From DATARR01 sp044868005 (GTDB taxonomy: Bacteria; Acidobacteriota; Thermoanaerobaculia; Multivoradales; UBA5704): 64,000 nt of DNA. The translations under genes and the position numbers were made by a program. Where the stretch lies: positions 10,180 to 74,179 of the forward strand of contig JBIOVX010000017.1 in NCBI GenBank assembly GCA_044868005.1. The letters run 5' to 3'. Below, piece after piece: positions 15,251-25,800 of this stretch (its first letter is position 1; each line of letters starts with the position of its first letter). Below the pieces are notes generated by a model that made no database searches, was not told the origin of the DNA, and was given only the letters and a program-made list of their open reading frames with translations.

Positions 15251-17296
15251 GTGAGCGCTGTGCAATCAACATCTTCCATGATCGTCCTCAGCGATCTTCA
15301 GCATCCCATTGGTGGCAAGTACCGGCTGAAGGAGCGCCTCGATGAAGGGGCTCTCGGCGTCGTCTACCGCGCCATCCACCTCGGCCTGGAGAAGTCCTTC
15401 GCGCTCAAGCTGCTCAAAAAGTCCGGAGCGCCGGCCGCCCTGGCGCGCTTCCGCCGGGAGGCGGTGGCGCTCGGGCGTCTCCAGCATCCCAACATCGTCG
15501 TCGTCACGGACTCCGGAATCGACGAGCTCTCCGGCGCGCCGTACCTGGTCATGGAGCTCCTCGACGGGAAACCGCTCTCGGACTTCTGCCGCGAGCACGG
15601 CCCCCTGCCGCTCGCCCGGGCGCTTCCCCTCCTGGAGCAGATCGCCGAGGCCGTCGATGCGGCGCATGGCGCGGGCGTGCTCCATCGCGACCTCAAGCCC
15701 GGCAATATCTTCGTCGATGGGAGCGCCGATCAGCCGCGCGTCAAGGTACTGGATTTCGGGCTCGCCGAGCTGCTCGCGACGCCCGCGGAGACCGCGGCCT
15801 CTTCGCACCTCGGCGAGGAGGATCTCCCCAGCCTGACCTCGACGGACGCTCTCCACGGCACGCCGCTCTACGCCGCGCCGGAGCTGATCCGGCACGGCGA
15901 GGCCAGCCGGGCCTCGGACGTCTACTCCCTCGGCGTGATCGCCTACGAGATCCTCGGCGGTCAACCACCGTTCCGCGGCTCGATGGGCGAGGTTCTCATG
16001 GGCCATCTCGAAGCGGAGCCTCCCCCGCTCCCCCTGCCCTCCCCGGTCTGGCGCGCCCTGCGGAACGCGCTGCAAAAAGATCCTGCCCTGCGGCCCCGCA
16101 CCGCCGGCGACGTCGTGCGCGGGCTGCGGAGCGCGGTGCTGGAGGCGGAGCGGGAGCGTTGGAGAGCCGACGAAATACCACGCCGGCTGCGCCTCGCGGC
16201 TTTCCTCGCGGCATCGCTGGCCGCACTGGGTTTCTTTCTTCCGTGGCCGCCGGTGCCGCCGGCCGAGCGCTGGCTCGGCGATCTGCGCGTCCGCACCTCG
16301 CCGGCGAGGCAGCCGGACCCGCGCATCCTGCTGGTCACCCTGGACGAGGCGAGCCTCGACAGCAGCCCACTTTCCCTGGCCGAGCGGGCGGACGAGATCG
16401 GGCGCACACTCTCACGGATCCTCGAGGCGGGAGCGCGCGGCGTAGCGGTCGATCTCCTGCCGCACGCGCGGTGGAGCGCGTCGCCGGGCTTCTCGGACCT
16501 GCTCCTGCGGCACGCGGACCGCCTGACGCTCGCCGTGTTCTCCAATCCCGACGGCAAGGTCGTCGGCACCGAGTGCGTGGACGCTCTGACGGCGGCGGCC
16601 CTCGGCCCGCAACGCCTCGCCGGGACCTTCGGCTTCGCCAACATGGATGAAGACCGGGACGGCGTCGTCCGCCAGGGAAGGCTGTGGTTTCGCGACCGCG
16701 AAAGAGGCGAACAGCCGTCGTGGGCCGCGCAGGCGGCGCGGCGCCTCGGCTCCGGCAAGGCTCGGGAGGACGAAGTGTCCCGAAGATTCTGGGTCGACAC
16801 ACGGATCGATTGGACTCGCTATGCACGCATCTCCTGGCGCCAGCTCCCCGCCGCTCTCGAGCGGAATCCCGGGCTGTTCCGGGGCCGGCTCGTGCTCGTC
16901 GGCGGGGACTTCCGCGGCTCCGGGGACGACATTTACCGCATCGCTCATCGCTCCAGCACGGTCTTGTCCGGGCTCGCGCTGCAGGCTTTGATGGTGGACA
17001 CGATCGGCGCCGGTCTGCCCGTTCGCGATCCGCACCGGATCTTCGTGCTCGCCACCGCGGCCCTGGCAGCCCTCCTCGCCGCGGCCGGGGCCCTCTGCGC
17101 GCCGCGGGCGGGCCGAGTCGCTCTCGGGCTCGCCGCGGCGGCGAGCCTCTACATGATCCTGTCGTTCCCGGTTTTCTGGTGGACGGGCCTGGGGCTGCCG
17201 ATCACGGCTCCCGCGCTCCTCGTCCTGCTCGGCTTCCTCGTTGCATACGTTCTGCGGCGGAACCTTCCTTCACCGCCGGAGGTCTTAGAATCATGA
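15251..17296 (+). CDS. Transmembrane Ser/Thr protein kinase with CHASE2 sensor domain
   Basis: 681 residues from GTG 15251 (AGGA upstream). Kinase domain about 23-292: glycine loop near 30-39, ATP-binding Lys53 (ALKLLKK), catalytic HRDLKPGN with Asp147, DFG at 168-170 and APE at 209-211, so it should be active. A first membrane helix at about 314-330 is followed by a CHASE2-type extracytoplasmic region to about 590 (LVTLDEASL, GARGVAVDLLP, FANMDEDRDGVVR, GRLVLVGGDF) and two C-terminal helices. CHASE2 senses unknown extracellular signals. Its stop overlaps the next ATG (ATGA), heading an operon with the FecR-like and CHAT genes, whose products are candidate targets or outputs. Confidence 0.92.
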   Translation: MSAVQSTSSMIVLSDLQHPIGGKYRLKERLDEGALGVVYRAIHLGLEKSFALKLLKKSGAPAALARFRREAVALGRLQHPNIVVVTDSGIDELSGAPYLVMELLDGKPLSDFCREHGPLPLARALPLLEQIAEAVDAAHGAGVLHRDLKPGNIFVDGSADQPRVKVLDFGLAELLATPAETAASSHLGEEDLPSLTSTDALHGTPLYAAPELIRHGEASRASDVYSLGVIAYEILGGQPPFRGSMGEVLMGHLEAEPPPLPLPSPVWRALRNALQKDPALRPRTAGDVVRGLRSAVLEAERERWRADEIPRRLRLAAFLAASLAALGFFLPWPPVPPAERWLGDLRVRTSPARQPDPRILLVTLDEASLDSSPLSLAERADEIGRTLSRILEAGARGVAVDLLPHARWSASPGFSDLLLRHADRLTLAVFSNPDGKVVGTECVDALTAAALGPQRLAGTFGFANMDEDRDGVVRQGRLWFRDRERGEQPSWAAQAARRLGSGKAREDEVSRRFWVDTRIDWTRYARISWRQLPAALERNPGLFRGRLVLVGGDFRGSGDDIYRIAHRSSTVLSGLALQALMVDTIGAGLPVRDPHRIFVLATAALAALLAAAGALCAPRAGRVALGLAAAASLYMILSFPVFWWTGLGLPITAPALLVLLGFLVAYVLRRNLPSPPEVLES

Positions 17297-18180
17297 GCGT
17301 CCTGAGCAGGAGAAGATTCGGCGCCCTCGCCGCGCTGTCGTGCGGTCTCATGGTGATGGGGACGGCCGCGGCGAACGCACCCGTCGCCATCGTCTATTCG
17401 CTGGCCGGCGAGGCCTCGCTCGCCGCTCCCCATGCGGCCCGCCGGCCGCTGCGGCTCTTCGATCGTCTGGGGGCCGGAACGACCGTGCAGGTCGGCCCGG
17501 GCGCTCGCCTGGCACTGGCGTTCGTGACCGGACGCCGCTACGAGCTGGGCGAACGTTCCCGGGTGACGCTCGGTGCGAAGGACCTCGCCACTCGCAGCGG
17601 GCCCGTGCGCGCGCTCCCCCGCGTTCCTCCACTGCCCCGCATTTCACCGATCGCGGCGAAGGACCGCCCGGGGGCAAAGGCCGGAGCTGTGAGGATTCGG
17701 GCGGAAAGCCTCACCGACCTTTATCCGGACCGCGGCGCGACGGCGTTGGCGGAGAAGACCGTCCTCCGCTTTCAACCGGTGGCGGCCACCCGCGGGTACC
17801 GTATCGAGGTGCAGGATGATCGGGGTCGCAGCGTCTTCGCAACCGAAACGGCCGACTCTACGGTGCGTCTCCCGGCAGGGATCCTGCAGCCGGGCCGGCG
17901 CTACCGCTGGTGGGTCTCCACGGTGGAGCGCGCAGGCCCCGTGGCGCGCGGGGAAGCGGAGCTCGTGACCTTGCCGCAACGCACGGCGGAAGCGAGAGAG
18001 GCCCTGCGCCAGGCTGTCGAAGCGGCGGCAGACGGCTCTCTCCTCGCGCTGTTGGCCGAAGTCGATCGCAGTCTCGGCCTGCTGGCCGAAGCCAGGGAAG
18101 AATTCCGGGCGGCGCTCCAGGAATCCCCAGGGGACACCACTCTGGCCGAAACGCTCGGCCGGCGCCCAGACCCGCCATGA
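17293..18180 (+). CDS. Exported FecR-like domain protein
   Basis: 295 residues from ATG 17293, overlapping the kinase stop by 4 nt. The N-terminus MSVLSRRRFGALAALSCGL followed by AANA resembles a Tat signal (SRRRFG). Residues about 30-95 have the FecR pattern (AIVYSLAGEASLAAP, LFDRLGAGTTVQVGPGARLALAF, GRRYELGERSRVTLG). A fibronectin-like region (LRFQPVAATRGYRIEVQDD, RRYRWWVSTVER) and a short helical TPR-like tail (LLALLAEVDRSLGLLAEAREEFRAAL) follow. FecR-like modules often sit with signalling kinases and CHASE2 proteins; here it may bridge the sensor to the CHAT proteins. It overlaps the CHAT gene by 4 nt. Confidence 0.82.
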   Translation: MSVLSRRRFGALAALSCGLMVMGTAAANAPVAIVYSLAGEASLAAPHAARRPLRLFDRLGAGTTVQVGPGARLALAFVTGRRYELGERSRVTLGAKDLATRSGPVRALPRVPPLPRISPIAAKDRPGAKAGAVRIRAESLTDLYPDRGATALAEKTVLRFQPVAATRGYRIEVQDDRGRSVFATETADSTVRLPAGILQPGRRYRWWVSTVERAGPVARGEAELVTLPQRTAEAREALRQAVEAAADGSLLALLAEVDRSLGLLAEAREEFRAALQESPGDTTLAETLGRRPDPP

Positions 18181-21100
18181 GGAAGCCCCATCCCGCGATC
18201 TGGCTCAGCCTTGGGCTGGTGGTGGCCTGCACCGCCGCCGGCGTCCGGGGGCCTCATGAGGAGAACGTTGCGCGAGCCCCCGGCGTTCTCGTCGAGGAGG
18301 TGGCCGCGGAATCGCTGGGGGCTCGCGCGGGCCTGCAGGCCGGCGATCTCCTGGTCTCCTGGTGCAGGGCGGCCTCGCCGGATGGACCCTGCCTCGCCGC
18401 GGGGAGATTCGAGACCCCCTTCGATTTCGAAGCGATGGAGCTCGAAGAGGCGCCGCGAGGCGGCGTCAGGATCCTGGGAAAACGCGCCGCGGTCGGCACC
18501 GCCTGGGTTCTTCTTCCGGGCTCCCAGTCGATCAAGGTCCGTCCCGTCCTCACAGAGGATCTCCTGGCGCTCTATGAGGAAGGCCGGAGCCTCGCCGGAG
18601 CGGAGCAGTTGGATATGGCGGTCGAGCGCTGGCGTTCGGCAGCGCGCGCAGCCGGGCATGCCGGTGACGGCCGGCTCGCCGTCTGGTTCCTGTTGCGGGC
18701 CGCCTGCGCCCTGGCCGAAGCGAGGAAATGGCCGTCGGCCGACGCACTCTTCAGTGAGGCAGCGGAGCAGGCACGCCTTCCCGGCGCGGCGAAGCTGGAC
18801 GCCTGGATCGCGAAGGTCTGGGGAAAGGCCTTTCAGCGGCGCGGCTCCTGGCAGGAGGCGGAAGACCTCCTCCGCCGGTCGCTGGACCTCGACCGGAAAG
18901 CCGACCCGCAAGGCCTGGCCGTGTCCTGGGACCTCCACACCCTCGGCACCATGGCGGCCCAGCACAGCGATCTGAAAGCGGCCGAAGAGCATCTCCGGCA
19001 GGCGTTGGCCATCCGGGAAAGATTGGCCCCGCGCAGCCTCAGTCTCGCCGCGACCCTGATGAATCTGGGCAACGTGATACAGCTCCGGGGAGACTTGGCC
19101 TCCGCGGAGGACACGCTGCGACGAGCCTTGTCGATCCAGGAGGATCTGGCTCCCGGAAGCGCGGAAATCGCGGGCACTCTGCTCAACCTGGGCAGCCTCG
19201 TCGGCGCTCGCGGGAATTTCGCGGAATCGGAGGAGCTCCTCCGCCGCGCCAAGGCCATCTACGAGAGGACCAGGCCCGAGAGCCTCGAGCTGGCCAAGGC
19301 CCTGAAGAACCTCAGCGACCTCGCCGCCGACTCGTACGATACGGAAACCTCGGAGTATTTTCTGCAGCGAGCCCTGGCGATCGAAGAGAAGCGCGACCCC
19401 AGCGGCGCGGGCCTGGCGATCACCCTGGAAAACCTGGGGCTCCAGGCACTGGACCGCGGGAACCTGGAGAGGGCCGAGGAGTATCTCCGGCGTGCCTTGA
19501 GCCTGGAGGAGAAATTGGAGCCGGAAGGCCTCGCCTTCGCGCGCGGGCTCAAGAACCTCGGCGTCGTCGCTCTCCGGCGGCAGGATTGCGCCACGGCCGA
19601 GACCCATCTCCAACGTGCCTTCGCCATCCAGCAGCGGCTGAGCCCCGGCAGCCTCAGCGACGCCCAGACCCTGGAAGCTCTCGGCGACATAGGCCTGGAG
19701 TGCGGAGACCTGGCGGAGGCGGAAGCTCGCTACCGGCAGGCGCTGGCCATCCGGGAAAAGCTGGCCCCAGGCACAGCAGGCGCCTCATTGCACAGCCTGG
19801 GCTTGACACTCCGGCGCCAGGGCCACCCGCTCGATGCCATGGAGGCTCTCTGCCGGGCCATCGACGTTTCCGAAACCCCATGGGAGCGCAGCGACAGGAA
19901 GGAAACGCAAGAGGCGAGCCTCTTCACCGACTGCCTCGCGGCGCGGGTCGAGCTCGGCCAGGTGGCGGAGGCTTTCCACGTCCTCGAGCGGGGGCGTGCC
20001 CGCGCCTTCCTCAAGCAGCTCGCCGAGCGCGACCTGCTGTTCGCCGCCAATCTTCCGCCGGAGATCGCCCGCAGGAAAACGGAGCTCAACCAGGATCTCG
20101 AGTCCGCCCAAGGGGCTCTGGCTCGCCTCAACCCGGCTCAGGACGCGGCCGAAATCGAACGCCTCCTCAACCGCCTGCGGGAAATTCAGGACCGGCAGCG
20201 GGAGCTGACCGCGCAAATCCGCAAGAGCTCTCCCCGCCTCGCCTCTCTGCAATATCCCGAGCCGCTCGACCTCGCCGGCGCGCGCCGCATCCTGGATCCG
20301 GAGACGGTGCTGCTCTCCTACGCGGTCGGCGAGGAAGAGAGCTATCTGTTCGTGGTGCAGCCGCCCGAGCTCGCGGGCCCCGGCCTCGCGGTCTTCCGCA
20401 TTCCGGTCGGCGCCAAGCCATTGCGGGAAGCGATCGCCTCGCTCGACAACCTCTTGCAGGACGCCCGCTCCGATCGCGCGGCGTTGACTGCCCAGTCCAG
20501 GAAGCTCTACGCCTTGTTGATCGGACCTGCCGAGGCTCAGATTGCCGCCGCGAAGCGTCTCCTCGTCTCGCCGAGCGGTCCCCTCCACACGCTGCCCTTC
20601 GCCACGCTGATGCGCAAGGACCGCTACCTCGTCGAGTGGAAACCGGTTCATTTCGTCCTCTCGGCGACCGTGTACGCGGAGCTGAAGAAAGCGCGGCGCG
20701 CGCCCGCAGACCTTACGCGAGGCCAGGTCGTCGCCTTCGGCGACCCGGTCTATCCGCCGCTGCCCAAGGACAGGAATGCGGCTCCGGCGGCGACGCTCGA
20801 GATCCTCACGGCGGCCAGCCGCGGCCTCTCTCTCGAGCCCATCCCGGCCACCCGGCGGGAGGTGGAAGGAATCGCCAGCCTCTATCCGCAGGCAGAGACC
20901 TATCTCGGCGGCGAGGCCACGGAGGAGAAGGCGAAATCTCTCGGCGCCGAGGCGCGCCTCGTCCATTTTGCCTGCCACGGCCTGCTCGACGAGCGTTTTC
21001 CGCTCAACTCCGCGCTGGCGCTGACCATTCCCGAGCATCCGGCGCCGGGGCGGGACAACGGCCTGCTCCAGGCCTGGGAGATCCTGGAGAGCGTGCGCCT

Positions 21101-21407
21101 GAACGCCGACCTGGTGACCCTCTCGGCCTGCGACACGGCGTTGGGAAGGGAGATGGGCGGCGAAGGCCTCGTCGGGCTCACGCGCGCCTTCCAGTATGCC
21201 GGCGCCCGCACCGTCCTCGCCTCGCTGTGGAGCATCTCCGACCTCTCCACCTCCCGCATCATGCAGCGCTTCTACGGCTATCTCCGCGACGGCAAGTCAA
21301 AAGACGAGGCCTTGCGGGCGGCGCAGATCGATCAGATCCGCGGCAAGTCCGGCTCTTCCCATCCCTTCCACTGGGCGGCTTTCGAGCTGTTCGGCGATTG
21401 GCGGTAA
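18177..21407 (+). CDS. PDZ-TPR-CHAT lipoprotein (caspase-like peptidase), paralogue 1
   Basis: 1076 residues from ATG 18177 (overlaps previous stop). The N-terminus has a lipobox (LGLVVAC), so it should be an exported, membrane-anchored lipoprotein. A PDZ-like segment follows (VLVEEVAAESLGARAGLQAGDLL), then about nine TPR units of roughly 42 residues between about 190 and 560 (RRALSIQEDLAPGSAEIAGT style). The C-terminal CHAT domain has the His-Cys dyad: His934 in HFACHG and Cys985 in LSACDTA. CHAT proteases are relatives of caspase and separase; TPRs usually hold the regulator or substrate. The extracytoplasmic location is unusual compared with cytoplasmic TPR-CHAT such as Csx29. Confidence 0.9.
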   Translation: MRKPHPAIWLSLGLVVACTAAGVRGPHEENVARAPGVLVEEVAAESLGARAGLQAGDLLVSWCRAASPDGPCLAAGRFETPFDFEAMELEEAPRGGVRILGKRAAVGTAWVLLPGSQSIKVRPVLTEDLLALYEEGRSLAGAEQLDMAVERWRSAARAAGHAGDGRLAVWFLLRAACALAEARKWPSADALFSEAAEQARLPGAAKLDAWIAKVWGKAFQRRGSWQEAEDLLRRSLDLDRKADPQGLAVSWDLHTLGTMAAQHSDLKAAEEHLRQALAIRERLAPRSLSLAATLMNLGNVIQLRGDLASAEDTLRRALSIQEDLAPGSAEIAGTLLNLGSLVGARGNFAESEELLRRAKAIYERTRPESLELAKALKNLSDLAADSYDTETSEYFLQRALAIEEKRDPSGAGLAITLENLGLQALDRGNLERAEEYLRRALSLEEKLEPEGLAFARGLKNLGVVALRRQDCATAETHLQRAFAIQQRLSPGSLSDAQTLEALGDIGLECGDLAEAEARYRQALAIREKLAPGTAGASLHSLGLTLRRQGHPLDAMEALCRAIDVSETPWERSDRKETQEASLFTDCLAARVELGQVAEAFHVLERGRARAFLKQLAERDLLFAANLPPEIARRKTELNQDLESAQGALARLNPAQDAAEIERLLNRLREIQDRQRELTAQIRKSSPRLASLQYPEPLDLAGARRILDPETVLLSYAVGEEESYLFVVQPPELAGPGLAVFRIPVGAKPLREAIASLDNLLQDARSDRAALTAQSRKLYALLIGPAEAQIAAAKRLLVSPSGPLHTLPFATLMRKDRYLVEWKPVHFVLSATVYAELKKARRAPADLTRGQVVAFGDPVYPPLPKDRNAAPAATLEILTAASRGLSLEPIPATRREVEGIASLYPQAETYLGGEATEEKAKSLGAEARLVHFACHGLLDERFPLNSALALTIPEHPAPGRDNGLLQAWEILESVRLNADLVTLSACDTALGREMGGEGLVGLTRAFQYAGARTVLASLWSISDLSTSRIMQRFYGYLRDGKSKDEALRAAQIDQIRGKSGSSHPFHWAAFELFGDWR

Positions 21408-21450
21408 GGGTAGGCTTGCCGTTTCATTTTTGGGACGGGAGAGCTCCGCG

Positions 21451-22875
21451 ATGGGTTCAGAATTGAGACGCCTGCCTGATCATCGACCTTTGACCTGCGG
21501 GATCCTCGTCGCGCTCTCCTGCTGCTTCAGCACCGCGATCCTCCTGGCGGAAGAGCCAGAGGAAGGAGCCGTCGTGGAAGAGGTGGCTCCGGGCTCGGCG
21601 GCCGCGAGGGCGGGCCTGCAACCGGGGGACGCGATCCTCTCCTGGTCGCGAGGGGACGGGCTGAGCGGCCCGGTGCGATCTCCTTTCGAGCTCCCTCCGG
21701 TCGAGATCGAGCAGGCTCCCCGCGGCGCGGTCGTCCTCCGAGGTGCGAGGGAGGGTGCGAGCGCGGAATGGACCCTGCCGCCAGGCTCCTGGGGAATCAA
21801 GGCGAGGCCCACCTTCCCGGAGCCGCTCCTCGCGGTCTACCGGCAGGGCCGGGACCGCATCGCCGCCGGAGACCTCGCGGAGGGAATCGGAGACTGGCGC
21901 TCCGCCGTGGAAGCCGCCGACCGCCGGCAGGATTCCCTCCGCGCCGCCTGGCTGCAGAGCCGTCTGGCGCGGGAGCTCGCCGGCGCCGCCCGCTGGGCCG
22001 AGGCGGACGAGGCTTGGGAGCGCGCCGTCGCGCGGCTGGAGCCGCCCGGGCCCGCGGCGGCGCAACTGCTGCGGCAGTGGGGCGAGTCGTTCCAACGGCG
22101 CAACCTCTGGGACCGTGCCGAAGAGTGTTACCGCCGGGCGCTGGCGCTCGACGCCGCGGAGAGCCTGGCGGCCGCCTGGGACCTCAACGCTCTGTCGCGG
22201 CCAAGGTCCGCCAGGCCTCGCCGCGGACCTCCGTCGCCGGCCGGCGAGCCGGGCGCGGCCCAGCCCGAGGTCCGCGCAGCGGTAGCCCGCGGCCTCTCTC
22301 TCACGCCGCTCCCTTCCGCTCGCGCAGAGATCCTCGAGATCGCCGGCCTCTACCCTGGGGCGCGGACCTTCCTGGGCGCCGAGGCGACCGAAGAACGGGC
22401 CAAGTCCATGGGCAAGGACGCGCGCTATCTCCATTTCGCCTGCCACGGGCTGCTCGACGAGCGATTCCCTCTCAATTCGGCCCTGGCCCTCAGCATCCCC
22501 GAGCGTCCCGCCGAAGGCCAGGAGAACGGCCTGCTCCAGGCCTGGGAAGTCATCGAGAGCGTGCGCCTCGACGCCGACCTGGTCACCCTCTCCGCGTGCG
22601 ATACGGCGCTGGGAAAGGAGATGGGCGGCGAAGGCCTCGTCGGGCTGACCCGCGCCTTCCAGTTCGCCGGCGCCCGCACCGTCCTGGCGTCGCTGTGGAG
22701 CATCTCCGACGATTCCACCGCTGGCTTCATGAAGCGCTTCTACGGCTACCTCCGCAGCGGCAAGCCGAAGGACGAGGCGTTGCGGGCGGCGCAGATCGAT
22801 CAGATCCGCGACAGGTCCGGCTCGTCGCATCCCTTCCACTGGGCGGCGTTCGAGCTGTTCGGCGACTGGCGATGA
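21451..22875 (+). CDS. PDZ-CHAT protein with internal deletion, paralogue 2
   Basis: 474 residues from ATG 21451. The N-terminus has a signal segment (GILVALSCCFSTAILLA), a PDZ-like segment (VVEEVAPGSAAARAGLQPGDAIL) and one to two TPRs (RRNLWDRAEECYRRALAL). Then, after WDLNALS and a low-complexity junction (RPRSARPRRGPPSPAGEPG), the sequence jumps to the late CHAT domain, with His332 in HFACHG and Cys383 in LSACDTA. Compared with its neighbours about 550-600 residues are missing: most TPRs and the first half of CHAT. The frame is kept, so it may be expressed, but a half-CHAT is unlikely to fold as a normal peptidase. It overlaps the next ATG by 4 nt. Confidence 0.8.
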   Translation: MGSELRRLPDHRPLTCGILVALSCCFSTAILLAEEPEEGAVVEEVAPGSAAARAGLQPGDAILSWSRGDGLSGPVRSPFELPPVEIEQAPRGAVVLRGAREGASAEWTLPPGSWGIKARPTFPEPLLAVYRQGRDRIAAGDLAEGIGDWRSAVEAADRRQDSLRAAWLQSRLARELAGAARWAEADEAWERAVARLEPPGPAAAQLLRQWGESFQRRNLWDRAEECYRRALALDAAESLAAAWDLNALSRPRSARPRRGPPSPAGEPGAAQPEVRAAVARGLSLTPLPSARAEILEIAGLYPGARTFLGAEATEERAKSMGKDARYLHFACHGLLDERFPLNSALALSIPERPAEGQENGLLQAWEVIESVRLDADLVTLSACDTALGKEMGGEGLVGLTRAFQFAGARTVLASLWSISDDSTAGFMKRFYGYLRSGKPKDEALRAAQIDQIRDRSGSSHPFHWAAFELFGDWR

Positions 22876-25800
22876 GCCTCGCCAGGACGCTGACCGCCGT
22901 CTGCATGCTCCTCTTCCCTGCTGCTTACGCCGCAGAGATCATCCCCACCCTCGAACCCGACCTCCTCGCGCTCTACGAGCAGGGGCGGCAACGGATCGCG
23001 TCCGGGGACCTCGACGCGGGCGCGGCGCTCTGGCGGTCGGCCATCGAATCCCTGGAGCGGCAGGCCGCGTTGCAGCAAGCCTCCTGGCTGGAAGGCCAGT
23101 TGGCGAAGGCGTTCGCCGCGGCCGGGCGGTGGCCCGAGGCGGACGCGGCCTGGGAGCGGGCGGCGCTCCGAGTCGAGCCGCAATGGGCGCCGGCTGCGGT
23201 GCAGATCCTGCGCGCGTGGGGAGAGGCGCTGCAACAGCGCAGCGCCTGGGATCGCGCCGAGGCGTGTTACCGCCGGGCTCTCCGCCTGGAGCCGGAGGAC
23301 AGCCTCGAGGCGGCGCGGGAGCTCAGCGCCCTGGGCTACATCGCGCGCCGCCGAGGCGACTTTGCGGACGCCGAGGGTCTCTTCCATCAGGCCTATGCCA
23401 TCCGCGACAAGCTGGCTCCCGGGAGCCTCGACCTGGCGTCGAGCAGGAGCGAGCTCGGGATCCTGGCGGCGATCCGCGGCGAACCGGCAGCCGCGGACGA
23501 GCTCTTCTCGCAGGCGTTGGAGGTGCAGCAGCGGCTCGCGGCGGACAGCATCCTGGTGGCCGGGACCATCATCAACCTGGGAAACACCGCCTTGGCGCGG
23601 GGCGACCTGGTTGCCGCCGAGGAGCGCTACCGGCGCGCGATCGCCCTGATCGAGCGGCAGAATCCGCAAGACCCCGAGCTCACGCGCGCCCTCAATAATC
23701 TTGGCGAGGTCGAGGCGAATCGCGGTGAGCTCGCCTTGGCAGAGGAGCACTACCGGCGTGCGTTGGCCATCCAGCAAAAGCTGGCGCCCGAGAGTCTCCG
23801 CATCGCGGGAAGCCTTACGAAGCTGGGCAACCTGGCCGAGCAACGGGGGGATTTCGCGGCGGCCGAGGATCTCCTCCGCCGCGCCGTCGAAATGAGCGAG
23901 AAGATCTCCCCTCACTCCCTGGAGTTTGCCGGCAACCTCGCCAGCCTGGGTCGCTGCCAGCGCCGCAAGGGGGACCTGGCGAAAGCCGACGATTCCTTGC
24001 GGCGCGCGCTGGAGATCTTTGACCAGCGCTCGGCGGAGAGCGGGACCACCGCGATGATGCGCATCGAGCGAGCTACGATCGCCGTGGAGCGGGGCGACCT
24101 GGCTCTGGCCGAGGAGCTCTACGGCCGCGCGCTCGCGTTTCTGGAAAAGCAACAGCAGGGGAGCCTCTCCGTCGCCGACAGCCTGGGGGGCCTGGGGACC
24201 ATCGCCCTCGCGCGCGGAGACCTGCCGAAAGCCGAGGAGCTCTTTCGGCGCGCGCTGGCCACCCGCGAGAAGGTGGCGCCGGGCAGCGCTCCAGTAGGGC
24301 TGTCCTTGAACGACCTGGGGCAGGTTTACCGCCGGTCGGGCGGGCGCGAGAAGGCGGCGGACCACTTCTGCCGCGCCACCGAGGTGTTCGACCAGCAGCG
24401 GAAGAAGCTCGGCGGGACCGCCGAGGAGAGGTCCGCCTTCGGCAGCACGACCGCGGAGTCCTACCGCGATTGCCTCGGTGCCCTCGTCGACGTCGGCCAG
24501 CCGGAAAGGGCCTTTCAGGTTCTGGAGCGCGGACGTGCCCGCTCGTTCCTCGACCTGCTGGCGGAGCGCGATCTGACGTGGACGGCCGATCTGCCGCCCG
24601 AGCTCGCCCGCGAGCGAAAGCTCACGCATGCCGAGTACGACCGCACGCAGGCGGCCCTCGCCCGTCTGAGCGCTGAGCGCGATCCGGCAGAGGTGAGCCG
24701 CCTGATCGTTCAGCTCCGGGAGATCCGGTCCCGGCAGGAAAAGATCGCGGCAACGATCCGCCAGATCTCGCCACGGACCTCCGCGCTGCAAGACCCGCGG
24801 CCGCTCGACCTGGAGGGCGTTCGGGCCGCGCTCGATCCCGGCACCGTGCTCCTCGCGTGGTCCGTCGGCAAGGAGAGATCTTTCCTCTTCGTCGTCCGGC
24901 CGGCAGGAGCGCCCGGCTCAGGCCTCGAGGTCTTTTCTCTTGCCCTTGGCGATCGGGCCCTGCGGGAGCGAGTGGCGTCTTTCCGCAACCTTCTGCAGCG
25001 CAGAGGATCGGACTCGAAAACGATCGCCGCACAGGCGAAGGAGATCTACGACGTCCTGCTGCGGCCCGCCGACGCGCGCATCGCCGCGGCCTCGCGGCTC
25101 CTCATCTCTCCTGACGGCCCGCTCCACACCCTGCCTTTCGCCGCCCTGGTCCGCAAGCGCCGTTTCCTGGTCGAGGAGAAGCCTGTCCACACCGTCATTT
25201 CCGCCACCGTCTACGCCGAGCTCAAGCGTGCGCGTCCGGACACGTCCGGTCCCGGCGAGGAGAGCCTCGCGGCTTTCGGCGATCCGGTCTATCCGAAATC
25301 CACTCCGGACGTCCCGGCCGACCTCGAGCTCCGGGAGGTCTTGCGGCGCGGTGCCGTGCTGAAGCCTCTTCCCGCCACGCGGGCGGAGGTGGAGAGCATC
25401 GCCGCCCTCTATCCTGGGGCACGGTCCTACCTCGGCCGCGACGCCACGGAGGAGAAGGCCAAAGCCATCGGTCCCGGGTCGCGCCTCGTTCACTTCGCCT
25501 GTCATGGCCTGCTCGACGAGCGCTTTCCGCTCAACTCCGCGCTGGCGCTTTCCTTGCCCGAGCATCCAGCCGAAGGTCAGGACAACGGCCTGCTCCAGGC
25601 GTGGGAGATCTTCGAGAGCGTGCGCCTCGACGCCGACCTGGTGACCCTCTCCGCTTGCGACACGGCGTTGGGCAAGGAGATGGGCGGCGAAGGCCTCGTC
25701 GGGCTCACCCGCGCCTTTCAATACGCCGGCGCCCGCACCGTCCTCGCCTCGCTATGGAGCATCTCCGACGTCTCCACCGAACGCTTCATGAAGCGCTTTT

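Noticed and set aside
17901..24791. Long minus-strand open frames (for example 17901-19613, 22800-24791) opposite the CHAT genes
   Set aside because: They mirror the codon periodicity of the plus-strand TPR-CHAT genes in very GC-rich DNA, lack signals for start, and read as Arg/Gly/Leu-rich nonsense.
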